DNA of 6,946 nt from Caldisericaceae bacterium (GCA_021161495.1 JAGHAO010000110.1:1-6946); one strand, 5' to 3'; shown: positions 1-6,168, counted from the first letter of the stretch. Notes: generated by a model from the sequence alone, not told the origin. Program-made: numbers and translations.

Positions 1-204
1 GACGAGGATACGGCAAAGGCTTTCGAAAAATCGTTTCTAACAAAGTCCATTACTTTCAGGCTTAGGGGCTCTTATGATGTTGCAATACTCGGTTTTGACT
101 GGAACAGCAAAAAAGTTTACTATCCCAAGGGAGCGGAAGAAATTGCACACTCCATTTTTCCGGAATACGTAAAATTAGAGAAAAAGTCAAAGAAAAGGAG
201 GTGA
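1..204 (+). CDS. C-terminal part of an unrecognised protein (5' end outside window)
   Basis: An open frame runs from the first base to a TGA at 202-204 and gives 67 residues of a protein that starts upstream of the window. The visible part is charged. It has a beta-rich stretch around residues 18-40 (RLRGSYDVAILGFDW, then KKVYYPKG), an amphipathic helix (AEEIAHSIF), and a very basic tail ending EKKSKKRR. I do not recognise the family. Codon use resembles the neighbours and the stop lies just upstream of the cstA region on the same strand, so it is probably cotranscribed with cstA. The last codons (AGG AGG TGA) form a strong Shine-Dalgarno sequence, typical of a gene whose translation is coupled to one just downstream. 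The function cannot be inferred from this fragment. Confidence 0.65.
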   Translation, partial: DEDTAKAFEKSFLTKSITFRLRGSYDVAILGFDWNSKKVYYPKGAEEIAHSIFPEYVKLEKKSKKRR

Positions 205-207
205 TTT

Positions 208-267
208 TTGCACAAAAAAACTCAGAAAAGCGAAAAACAAAATTTCAAAGGAGGTGAAGTATGTTAG
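208..267 (+). CDS. Possible 19-codon leader ORF before cstA
   Basis: A TTG at 208-210 sits 6 nt after AAGGAGGTGAT (195-205), which is complementary over 11 bases to a standard 16S 3' tail. The frame runs 19 codons to TAG at 265-267 and encodes a Lys-rich peptide (MHKKTQKSEKQNFKGGEVC). Its last codons contain the cstA ribosome binding site, and its stop overlaps the cstA ATG region. A ribosome finishing this peptide would cover or clear the cstA start, so a coupling or leader role is possible. Against it: the start is TTG, the peptide is tiny, and conservation cannot be tested here. The same SD could simply be a chance Lys-Arg-Arg tail of the upstream gene. Confidence 0.3.
   Translation: MHKKTQKSEKQNFKGGEVC
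248..257 (+). promoter_or_regulatory. Strong ribosome binding site of cstA
   Basis: AAGGAGGTGA lies with 6 nt between GGAGG and the ATG at 261. This fixes the cstA start and indicates efficient translation. Confidence 0.85.
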
Positions 268-1901
268 CATTACTATTTATTATTGCAGCGGTAATTTTTA
301 CAATTGCTTACTTTACTTACGGAAATTTCCTTTCAAAGAAGGTTTACAAACTCGACGACAATAACCCCACTCCCGCCCATACGATGACCGACGGAGTGGA
401 CTATGTTCCCGCTCCGGCGCCGGTACTTTTGGGCCACCACTTCTCTTCAATTGCAGGTGCGGGCCCCATTGTGGGACCTATCACCGCAACAATGGCGTGG
501 GGTTGGCTTCCCGCATACCTCTGGATTGTAGTGGGAAGCATCTTTATCGGCGGCGTGCACGATATGAGTGCGCTTGTCGCTTCTGTCAGGCATAAGGCGC
601 GTTCCATTGCTGAGCTCGGCTCCGACTATATCACTCCGAGAGCGGGATGGCTGTTCAGACTGTTCATCTGGCTTGCGCTCGTTTATGTTGTTGCCGTCTT
701 TATCAATGTGGCACAAACAACATTCACCGCAAAAGATGTCGGTGGCGGAGTTGCGACGTCGGCACTGATTTACATCCTTCTTGCGCTGATTTTCGGAGTG
801 CTCCTTTACAGGCAGAAAAAGAGCCTCGGAATTACAACAACGATCTTTGTTATACTTGTTTACTTCAGTGTATGGCTTGGGCAGAAATTACCCATCAACC
901 TTTCTGCCACTGCATGGGATTGGATCCTTCTTATTTATGTGTTTATCGCTTCCGTAACTCCCGTATGGATTCTTCTTCAACCGAGGGATTACCTTTCCAG
1001 TTTCCTTCTTTACGGTGCAGTGATCGGCGGAGGGCTCGGTATCATTTTCGGTGCAGGCAGACTTCCTATGCAAGTACCCGCATTCTTAGGATACAACTCC
1101 ACGACTGGCCCGATGATTCCCCTTTTGTTCGTCGTAATCGCGTGCGGTTCCATTTCCGGGTTCCACTCGCTTGTCGGTTCCGGAACAACGTCCAAGCAGC
1201 TTGACAAAGAAACCGACGCGCAGAAAGTCGGATACGGTGCGATGCTTCTTGAAGGAATAGTCGCTGTTATCGCAATGAGCACGGTTGCCATTCTTTCAAA
1301 AGAAGGGATAAAAAATCTCGGATCAAGTGCAGGCGCAATTTACGGGCACGGAATCGGCACTTTTGTTCATGTGTTTGGCATCCCGATGTCGCTTGGTAGT
1401 GCGTTCGGTATGCTTGCACTTTCTTCGTTTGTCCTTACTTCCACCGACACGGGTACAAGGCTTGCAAGATACGTACTTACGGAACTTACGGGAATCAAGA
1501 ACAGATATTTGGCAACAGTGCTTACCCTTATTCTTCCGGCAATCCTCGTGTTTATCAAATACACGGATCCGAAGAGCGGAAAAACTCTTCCCGTATGGAA
1601 AGCACTCTGGCCCGTATTCGGCGCAACCAACCAGCTTATTGCGGCACTCGTTTTATTCGTCGTAATGATATGGCTTATGAAGAGCGGACGCGGAAAATAC
1701 GCAGCAGCTGCAGGTGTCCCCGCGGTATTTATGGCGATTATCACGATTTGGGCATTGTTCATTTTAATGTTCAAGTGGGGATTCGGTTCCATTATCGGCT
1801 GGGCGGCATTAATTCAGATCATCCTTGCCATCTGGATATTCATTGAAGGTATAATCTCTATCGTAAATATGGGTAAAGAGGCGGCATCGAACAAAGCATA
1901 A
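261..1901 (+). CDS. cstA: CstA family transporter (carbon starvation protein; peptide/pyruvate uptake)
   Basis: This 546-residue integral membrane protein imports small peptides and/or pyruvate; both activities are known for CstA relatives. The family signature is clear near the N terminus: GHHFSSIAGAGPIVGP at residues about 58-73, followed by a conserved WGWLPAYLWI...GGVHDM region. The C-terminal part has the CstA five-helix signature, with FGATNQLIAAL around residues 453-463. I count about 14-15 hydrophobic membrane segments. Enterobacterial CstA is about 700 residues, so this is the shorter form found in many anaerobes, with the core conserved and reduced loops. The start is set by the ideal SD at 248-257. 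No obvious promoter lies in the 56 bases upstream, so it is probably expressed with the preceding gene. A hairpin terminator follows at 1930-1954. The substrate is not decided by sequence alone. Confidence 0.95.
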   Translation: MLALLFIIAAVIFTIAYFTYGNFLSKKVYKLDDNNPTPAHTMTDGVDYVPAPAPVLLGHHFSSIAGAGPIVGPITATMAWGWLPAYLWIVVGSIFIGGVHDMSALVASVRHKARSIAELGSDYITPRAGWLFRLFIWLALVYVVAVFINVAQTTFTAKDVGGGVATSALIYILLALIFGVLLYRQKKSLGITTTIFVILVYFSVWLGQKLPINLSATAWDWILLIYVFIASVTPVWILLQPRDYLSSFLLYGAVIGGGLGIIFGAGRLPMQVPAFLGYNSTTGPMIPLLFVVIACGSISGFHSLVGSGTTSKQLDKETDAQKVGYGAMLLEGIVAVIAMSTVAILSKEGIKNLGSSAGAIYGHGIGTFVHVFGIPMSLGSAFGMLALSSFVLTSTDTGTRLARYVLTELTGIKNRYLATVLTLILPAILVFIKYTDPKSGKTLPVWKALWPVFGATNQLIAALVLFVVMIWLMKSGRGKYAAAAGVPAVFMAIITIWALFILMFKWGFGSIIGWAALIQIILAIWIFIEGIISIVNMGKEAASNKA

Positions 1902-1929
1902 AGTTTATCTTATTTGTAGGTGCCGAAAG

Positions 1930-1954
1930 AAAGGGGGCTTTACGGCCTCCTTTT
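1930..1954 (+). terminator. Probable intrinsic terminator after cstA
   Basis: AAAGGGGGC (1930-1938) pairs with GCCTCCTTT (1945-1953), giving nine pairs including one G-U, around a six-base loop TTTACG. The run of T is short (1951-1954) and mostly inside the stem, so termination may be partial, leaving some read-through into the following genes. Confidence 0.55.
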
Positions 1955-1967
1955 AAAGAAGTATAAT
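1939..1967 (+). promoter_or_regulatory. Sigma-70-type promoter for the 93-aa protein/ArsA-like pair
   Basis: A perfect -10 box TATAAT (1962-1967) is preceded by exactly 17 bp and TTTACG (1939-1944), a four-of-six match to TTGACA. Predicted transcription starts near 1974 and gives a short leader of about 15 nt before the ATG at 1989. The -35 element is the loop of the upstream terminator hairpin. Confidence 0.6.
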
Positions 1968-1988
1968 GTATGCGAAAGTGAGGCGCAA

Positions 1989-2270
1989 ATGAAGAACGAA
2001 AAAAGAAGTTTTTGGGAAACGGTAAAACTCTTTTTCAAAGGGATGGTTATCGACACGTCTTATGAAGTCATAGAAGCGGCGGCAAATATGGAGAAAGACA
2101 ATTTTATGATCGTAATATTCAGCGACTTTTTGGGCATTCCGAATCCTCTTTCTTATTATACGATCGAACTCATACCGTATTTCGGCAACGAACTTCCCGG
2201 GTGGGAATTAAGGATGAGCGACAGGAAAAGCGTCCTTGCAAAAGCTATGGGAGAAGTGGGAGAACCGTAA
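1989..2270 (+). CDS. Small unknown protein coupled to the ArsA/Get3-like ATPase
   Basis: This is a 93-residue protein I do not recognise. The ATG at 1989 is chosen because GTGAGG lies 5 nt upstream and because it follows a well-placed promoter (-10 at 1962-1967); the frame is open further upstream but that would run through the promoter and terminator. The N terminus is basic and aromatic (KRSFWETVKLFFKGM, residues about 5-19). A short helix IEAAANMEKDNF follows, then a hydrophobic stretch MIVIFSDFLGIPNPLSYYTIELIPYF (split here as one region, residues about 41-66) that could be a membrane hairpin or a buried core. The tail is charged. It contains no cysteine. Its TAA stop shares a base with the ATG of the ATPase gene (TAATG), so the two are translationally coupled. 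A partner, membrane adaptor or substrate-delivery role for the ATPase is inference only. Confidence 0.7.
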   Translation: MKNEKRSFWETVKLFFKGMVIDTSYEVIEAAANMEKDNFMIVIFSDFLGIPNPLSYYTIELIPYFGNELPGWELRMSDRKSVLAKAMGEVGEP

Positions 2271-3211
2271 TGGAAGAAAAAAACGTCTTTTTTGATAGGA
2301 AATTTGTATTTCTTTCGGGAAAAGGAGGCGTGGGAAAAACCACGACAAGTTCTTCAATTGCAATGGGTTTAAGTAAAAGAGGGCATAAAACGCTTCTTAT
2401 TTCTACGGATCCGTCCCATTCCATAGGCCATATATTTGAAAAAGAGATAGGGCCCAAAGAGCGTCAAATCCGAGAAAACCTTTACGGAATAGAAATTAAC
2501 GTAAAAGAGGAATCAAGAAAATATATCGACGGGATTTTGAAGCAGGCAAAGGAAATTTTGAGCCCCGTAATTTTAGAAGAGGTAAAGGACCAAATTGAAC
2601 TTGCTTATCATTCGCCCGGCGCCGAAGAACTCGCATTGTTCGACGTGATAAGCAGATTCTTTGCAGTGGAAGAAAAATACGACAATTTTGTTTTCGATAC
2701 GGCACCCTCCGGTTATACGTTGCGTTTGCTTGCGCTTCCCAAGGCATTGAACAATTGGATCAACCGTTTGATTAAAACGAGGATTAATTCTATGAAAGTG
2801 GAGTATTACGCAACGAGAAATCCGGATAAGAAACTCAAACAAAAATTGGAAGAAGATCCGGTGCTGAAAATTTTATACAAGAGAAAAGAACAGTTCGAAC
2901 TTGCAAGAAAAATTCTCCTTAATAGCGAAAAGACTTTGTTTATGTTCGTTTTGAACCCGGAAAGGCTTCCCATCGAGATTACAAGAGACTCTATAAAAGA
3001 ACTGGAAGAAAACAAGATAAAAATTGAGGCGTTGATAATAAATAAAATTACCTCCGATTCTTCTCCCCGTTCGGAAAAGGAAGCGGAATACATAAAAGAA
3101 ATAGAAAATGAATTCGCTCTGAGAAGAATATTTAAACTTCCTCTTATGCCGGAGGAGGTTCACGGCATTTCGAGCATAGAGAAGATTTCCGATATTTTGT
3201 TTTCTCAATGA
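2270..3211 (+). CDS. ArsA/Get3-family ATPase, cysteine-free
   Basis: A 313-residue cytosolic SIMIBI-class P-loop ATPase. Motifs appear in family order: deviant Walker A GKGGVGKTT (residues 17-25), switch I STDPSHS (45-51), SPGAEELALFD (115-125), switch II DTAPSGYTLRLLALP (143-157), LNPERLPIEITR (228-239), the nucleotide-base region IINKIT (256-261), and a C-terminal MPEEVHGI (293-300). This is a single ATPase domain of Get3-like length, not the tandem plasmid ArsA. The translated protein has no cysteine, so it lacks both the arsenite-binding Cys of ArsA and the CxxC zinc site of Get3. No arsB, arsC or arsR lies nearby. An arsenic-resistance name would therefore mislead. A role in handling hydrophobic or membrane proteins, or an unknown function, is more cautious. 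The ATG at 2270 overlaps the upstream stop; GGGAG lies just before it. Confidence 0.9.
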   Translation: MEEKNVFFDRKFVFLSGKGGVGKTTTSSSIAMGLSKRGHKTLLISTDPSHSIGHIFEKEIGPKERQIRENLYGIEINVKEESRKYIDGILKQAKEILSPVILEEVKDQIELAYHSPGAEELALFDVISRFFAVEEKYDNFVFDTAPSGYTLRLLALPKALNNWINRLIKTRINSMKVEYYATRNPDKKLKQKLEEDPVLKILYKRKEQFELARKILLNSEKTLFMFVLNPERLPIEITRDSIKELEENKIKIEALIINKITSDSSPRSEKEAEYIKEIENEFALRRIFKLPLMPEEVHGISSIEKISDILFSQ

Positions 3212-3212
3212 T

Positions 3213-3842
3213 TTAATGTTTTTTGAAAAGGCGTGAAACGTATTTTTCGTATGCTTTGGGCCATTCGCGCCTCAGAGATGGTATCCCCAAAGTTTCAAGC
3301 ATTATAACAAAAATTACGGTTGCAAGTGCGAAATTCTTGTCGTGCGTCATAAAATAGACGAGGGGTGGGAAGAACGGAAACGTCACGGCAAGACTTACAA
3401 CCTGTGAATGAGTGATTATGAGGATGATACCCCAGGGAATTGCAAGGAAGAATAACAATAAAAGCGCTTTCCATCTCAATGTAACAAAAAGAATGTACAG
3501 GAACGAGCCGAGAGTTGTTGCCGCTCCCTTTCCACCTTTGAATTTGAGGAACGGTGAGAACACGTGCCCCAGGACCGCGAAAATCGCGCAGTAGGAAAGT
3601 ATTGCGGGAGGAAATTTGTAAAGCGTACGGATAATCCGCATTGCAAGGAAGCCCTTTCCCGCATCCCCGAGCAGTGCGACAAGGCCCGCGCGCCAGCTGA
3701 TCAAATGAAACACGTTGCCCGCTCCGGGGTTGTGGCTCCCGTATTCTCGAATATCGATATGTTTTGTTACCCTGCCCACGATATAGGCAAACGGGATAGA
3801 TCCCATAAAAAACGCAATCAATACCGAAATTAGGTATTTCAT
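3213..3842 (-). CDS. plsY: PlsY-family glycerol-3-phosphate acyltransferase, divergent
   Basis: A 209-residue membrane protein of the PlsY (YgiH) family, which transfers acyl groups from acyl-phosphate to glycerol-3-phosphate in the first step of phospholipid synthesis. Visible signatures: GSIPFAYIVGR (residues about 15-25), DIREYGSHNPGAGNVFH (30-46) followed by GDAGKGFLAM, and FLKFKGGKGAATTLGSFLY (about 98-116). Five to seven hydrophobic segments span the protein. It departs from canonical PlsY in two places: the Arg expected shortly after the GSxNxGAxN loop is His here, and the C-terminal His-x-x-Asn-Ile-x-Arg-Leu motif is replaced by RREWPKAYEKYVSRL. It may be an active variant or a PlsY-like paralogue with another acceptor. 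The start follows a minus-strand promoter with essentially no leader. The stop lies one base from the convergent ATPase stop. Confidence 0.85.
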   Translation of the reverse strand: MKYLISVLIAFFMGSIPFAYIVGRVTKHIDIREYGSHNPGAGNVFHLISWRAGLVALLGDAGKGFLAMRIIRTLYKFPPAILSYCAIFAVLGHVFSPFLKFKGGKGAATTLGSFLYILFVTLRWKALLLLFFLAIPWGIILIITHSQVVSLAVTFPFFPPLVYFMTHDKNFALATVIFVIMLETLGIPSLRREWPKAYEKYVSRLFKKH

Positions 3843-3848
3843 GTCTCT

Positions 3849-3876
3849 ATTATATGAGTTTTTTATTTTTTATCAA
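3849..3876 (-). promoter_or_regulatory. Promoter of plsY (predicted leaderless transcript)
   Basis: Read on the minus strand, TTGATA (3876-3871) and TATAAT (3854-3849) are separated by 16 bp, matching 5/6 and 6/6 to consensus. The -10 box ends only six bases before the ATG at 3842, so transcription should begin at or next to the A of ATG. No usable Shine-Dalgarno fits in the gap. Confidence 0.65.
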
Positions 3877-3881
3877 AAAAT

Positions 3882-3887
3882 TATAAT
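3882..3887 (+). promoter_or_regulatory. -10 box of the ECF sigma operon (predicted leaderless or near-leaderless)
   Basis: TATAAT lies ten bases before the ATG at 3898, placing the transcription start within a few bases of the initiation codon. The bases between (AATTGTGTAA) hold no Shine-Dalgarno and end in an in-frame TAA directly before the ATG. The -35 position is a T-rich tract with no clear TTGACA, so the promoter may be weak or need an activator. Confidence 0.55.
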
Positions 3888-3897
3888 AATTGTGTAA

Positions 3898-4458
3898 ATG
3901 GAAGAAAAAGAATTAATCGAGAGGTTGAAACGGAACGACAGGAAGGCGCAGGAAGAATTCGTAAGGAAGTATTCCGGCTTTCTGTTTAATGTTGCTTTGC
4001 AGATTTTGAGGAGAAAAGACCTTGCCGAAGACGTTGCGGAGGATACCCTTCTCATAGGGCTCAAAAAAATAGGAAGTTTCAGAGGCAAATCAAAACTCTC
4101 CACGTGGCTTTACAGGATTGCCTCGAACAGGGCGAAGCAGGTTATTCTTTCCGAGATGAGAAAGGACGCTTTGAAAGAAAAGATTGCGGATTCTCCCGAT
4201 GCAAACGATTTTGTGCCTTCGGAATACAAAAAAAGCGGGAAAAAAGAAATAATTTGGAAAGGTATGGAATTTTTGAAAGATTCGGACAGGGAAATAATAA
4301 CCCTTGTGGACATTCAAAATTTGAAATACGAAGAGGTTGCCGAGATTTTGGGAGTGCCTATAGGGACGGTTCGTTCGAGAATCTCGCGCGCAAGGGAGCG
4401 CCTCAAAAAAATCATAGAAGAAAGGAACTTTTTTGAGGGAGAGTTATCTAACAAATGA
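3898..4458 (+). CDS. ECF-type RNA polymerase sigma factor (sigma-70 family, group 4)
   Basis: A 186-residue sigma factor of ECF architecture that directs RNA polymerase to alternative promoters in response to a signal. Region 2 covers residues about 15-85 (RKYSGFLFNVALQIL, LAEDVAEDTLLIGLKKI, then SFRGKSKLSTWLYRIASNRAK). A linker follows (about 90-120). Region 4 with its helix-turn-helix spans about 125-172 (DREIITLVDIQNLKYEEVAEIL, shown in two parts, then GVPIGTVRSRISRARERLKK). The length is normal for the group. The ATG at 3898 is the only reasonable start because a TAA precedes it in frame; it has no Shine-Dalgarno. The stop overlaps the start of the next gene (ATGA), which encodes its probable membrane-bound anti-sigma factor. 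Autoregulation is common in ECF systems, but here the promoter -10 looks housekeeping-like. Confidence 0.93.
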   Translation: MEEKELIERLKRNDRKAQEEFVRKYSGFLFNVALQILRRKDLAEDVAEDTLLIGLKKIGSFRGKSKLSTWLYRIASNRAKQVILSEMRKDALKEKIADSPDANDFVPSEYKKSGKKEIIWKGMEFLKDSDREIITLVDIQNLKYEEVAEILGVPIGTVRSRISRARERLKKIIEERNFFEGELSNK

Positions 4459-5114
4459 ATATGAAGAAAATTGAAGAACTTATTGAAAAAGGTGTTTCAA
4501 GAGAAGAGGCGAAAAAACTTCTTACCGAAGAAGAGTTCGAGGAATTTGAGAAAATCCTCGAAATGAAATCGGTTTTGTCCGAAATGCGCATCGAGCCTCC
4601 GCAAGATATGCAAAAGCGCGTCCTTGAAAAAATTGCCGCGGAAAAGAGAAGAAACGTATTTTCCGGAGGGAGGTTCAAGTTGGTGTTTACTGTGGCATTG
4701 GTTGTTGTGTTTGCGGGGCTTGTTATCGCCAGAGGTTTTATTCCTTCGCTTTCTCCTCTTGCTCCCGGAGGTGCCCGGAACAGAGCCGCTTCTCCTCCTT
4801 CGAATACGTCTTCCGACAAAAAAGGCGTTTCTCCCGAAAGCCAAAAAGGGCTGCAGATGTTTTCCCCTACGGTTTCGGATTATTCGGTAAAGGTCATTGT
4901 AAATTCGGAAGATGCTCGAGAAAAAGTGCTTTCCGTGTTGAAAGATTACTGCGGAGAAACTGCTTCAAACGGAATTTGCAAAATTGACAGCGATAAATTC
5001 GACAAACTTATCGAAAAACTTAAAAGATACGGGAGAGTGGAATACGTGGAAAAAGATATGGCAAAAAGCGAAAATAAACAAATTACGGTGAAAGTGGAGG
5101 TGATTTTACAATGA
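4455..5114 (+). CDS. Probable membrane anti-sigma factor without zinc-finger motif
   Basis: A 219-residue single-pass protein translated in overlap with the sigma gene (ATGA at 4455-4458). A second ATG six bases on (4461) could also be used; GAGGGAGAG around 4435-4443 is the likely ribosome site. The N-terminal cytoplasmic part (1-72) is helical and highly charged, with the RIEPPQDMQKRVLEKI pattern (45-60) that often precedes the membrane helix in anti-sigma factors. The helix is LVFTVALVVVFAGLVIA (about 76-92). A Pro/Ser/Ala-rich linker (97-130) leads to an external domain (138-219) with alternating strands and helices (SVKVIVNSEDAREKVLSVL, then KIDSDKFDKLIEKLKRYG, then ITVKVEVIL), reminiscent of DUF4349-type domains. 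Its only cysteines, C166 and C175, are in this external part. The N terminus lacks the His-x3-Cys-x2-Cys zinc motif. The anti-sigma assignment rests on position and topology. Confidence 0.75.
   Translation: MNMKKIEELIEKGVSREEAKKLLTEEEFEEFEKILEMKSVLSEMRIEPPQDMQKRVLEKIAAEKRRNVFSGGRFKLVFTVALVVVFAGLVIARGFIPSLSPLAPGGARNRAASPPSNTSSDKKGVSPESQKGLQMFSPTVSDYSVKVIVNSEDAREKVLSVLKDYCGETASNGICKIDSDKFDKLIEKLKRYGRVEYVEKDMAKSENKQITVKVEVILQ
5096..5104 (+). promoter_or_regulatory. Strong ribosome binding site inside the anti-sigma gene
   Basis: GGAGGTGAT within the last codons of the preceding gene precedes the ATG at 5111 by 10 nt from GGAGG. It supports that start and independent, efficient translation of the third operon gene. 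Confidence 0.8.
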
Positions 5115-6121
5115 ACATACTGCTCAGCGGGATAAGTTGCAGCGGAACGAAAGAACTCGGAAAGAAACTTGCTTCGGAAGATAAGGACATTGCCTTTTAC
5201 GACATAGGAGACACAATTTTTTCTCTTTCGAGAGAGATGAACATCAAACTTTCCAACGAAAAGATCCTTGATGTGGATCCGCGTATTTTGAAACTTTTAA
5301 GGGAACTTGCTTTTCAGAAAATTCTTTCTTCTCTCGACAAAGGTAGGATAAACATTCTTTCGCTTCACCTCACATTCAGGTGGCACCGGAGGCTTATGCC
5401 GGGGTTTTCCTTTTCCGAGCTCGAAGAATTTACACCCGATATTTACATAAATGTGAACAGCGAACTCAAAAGCATCATAGAGTGTATGAAGAAAGACAAA
5501 TGGGCGAAAGAACTTTCCCTTGAAACGGTGAATATGTGGATCGACGAGGAGGAATTCACCGCAAAATTGCTTGCGGATTTGCATAAAAAACCGTTTTATC
5601 TTGTCCCGGAAAAGATGGATATCCCGCAAATTCTTGACCTTATAAAAACGGATAAGAAAAAGGCGTATTTGAGTTATCCCATTACGCTGATAGAAAAAAC
5701 GGAGCCTGAAAAGATCAAAGAGATCCGCAGTTTCGGAAACCTGCTGAAAAAGGAAATAATTCTCTTTGACCCGCTGTATATAAGCGATTTGCTGGACCTT
5801 GAAAAGTTGAAGAAAAAGCCTCATACGCTGCCGATAGAAACCGTCACCGAGGAAGCGGAGAAAATGACAAAAGAGAGGGTTGTTGCGCGCGATTTTCAGT
5901 TTATCGACCAGAGCGACTACGTGATTGTTTACTATCCGACGCAACTTTTGTCCGCAGGGGTTATGAGCGAGATTGTCCACGCATATGCGCACAACAAAGA
6001 AGTGTATGCGATATATCCCTTTGAAGTGAGCCCGTTCCTCGAATACTACTGCACAAAGATTTTCAAAACAATTGACGAGTTCAAAGATTTTTTAAAGAAA
6101 GATTTGGGATTTACTCTATAA
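5111..6121 (+). CDS. Two-domain protein: degenerate P-loop kinase-like plus nucleoside 2-deoxyribosyltransferase-like
   Basis: A 336-residue soluble protein, coupled to the anti-sigma gene by an ATGA overlap. The N-terminal half resembles small P-loop kinases of the adenylate-kinase type: MNILLSGISCSGTKELGKKL, with a glycine loop at residues 7-14 where the expected Gly-Lys-Thr order reads Gly-Thr-Lys, and DIGD (31-34) at a typical switch position. The C-terminal half (about 182-336) has the fold signature of nucleoside 2-deoxyribosyltransferases and related nucleotide N-glycosidases: AYLSYPIT (185-192), RDFQFIDQSDYVIVYYP (260-276), SAGVMSEIVHAYAHNKEVYAIYP (281-303), with Glu287 in the place of the usual catalytic Glu. 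The likely substrate is a nucleotide or nucleoside. Which half is active is unknown, as is the link to the sigma factor. Confidence 0.75.
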   Translation: MNILLSGISCSGTKELGKKLASEDKDIAFYDIGDTIFSLSREMNIKLSNEKILDVDPRILKLLRELAFQKILSSLDKGRINILSLHLTFRWHRRLMPGFSFSELEEFTPDIYINVNSELKSIIECMKKDKWAKELSLETVNMWIDEEEFTAKLLADLHKKPFYLVPEKMDIPQILDLIKTDKKKAYLSYPITLIEKTEPEKIKEIRSFGNLLKKEIILFDPLYISDLLDLEKLKKKPHTLPIETVTEEAEKMTKERVVARDFQFIDQSDYVIVYYPTQLLSAGVMSEIVHAYAHNKEVYAIYPFEVSPFLEYYCTKIFKTIDEFKDFLKKDLGFTL

Positions 6122-6134
6122 ATAAAAATTGTTG

Positions 6135-6168
6135 CGGTGTTCCGGGTTGTTTTTCGCCGTTTTATTTT
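6135..6168 (+). terminator. Weak candidate terminator of the sigma operon
   Basis: CGGTG (6135-6139) can pair with CGCCG (6155-6159) around a 15-base loop, followed by TTTTATTTT (6160-6168). The stem is short and has one G-U pair, so this is tentative; the hairpins further downstream may do the job. Confidence 0.35.

Noticed and set aside
647..1204. 185-codon plus-strand frame inside cstA
   Set aside because: An out-of-frame shadow of cstA, rich in Cys, Arg and Ser, without any domain pattern.
1920..1988. Earlier start for the 93-aa protein
   Set aside because: It would translate through the terminator hairpin and the promoter; the ATG at 1989 has a spaced GTGAGG and lies downstream of the predicted transcription start.
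2201..2269. Upstream extension of the ATPase gene to a start at 2201
   Set aside because: The extra 23 residues lie out of frame over the upstream gene and precede the family's normal N terminus; the ATG at 2270 with its TAATG overlap fits better.
2270..3211. Arsenic resistance operon
   Set aside because: Only the ATPase family matches; there is no arsB, arsC, arsR or arsD, and the metalloid-binding cysteines are absent.
5297..5992. Long minus-strand open frame (231 codons) opposite the two-domain enzyme
   Set aside because: It is the antisense shadow of a well-supported gene, with a biased Arg/Lys/Phe composition and no family signature.
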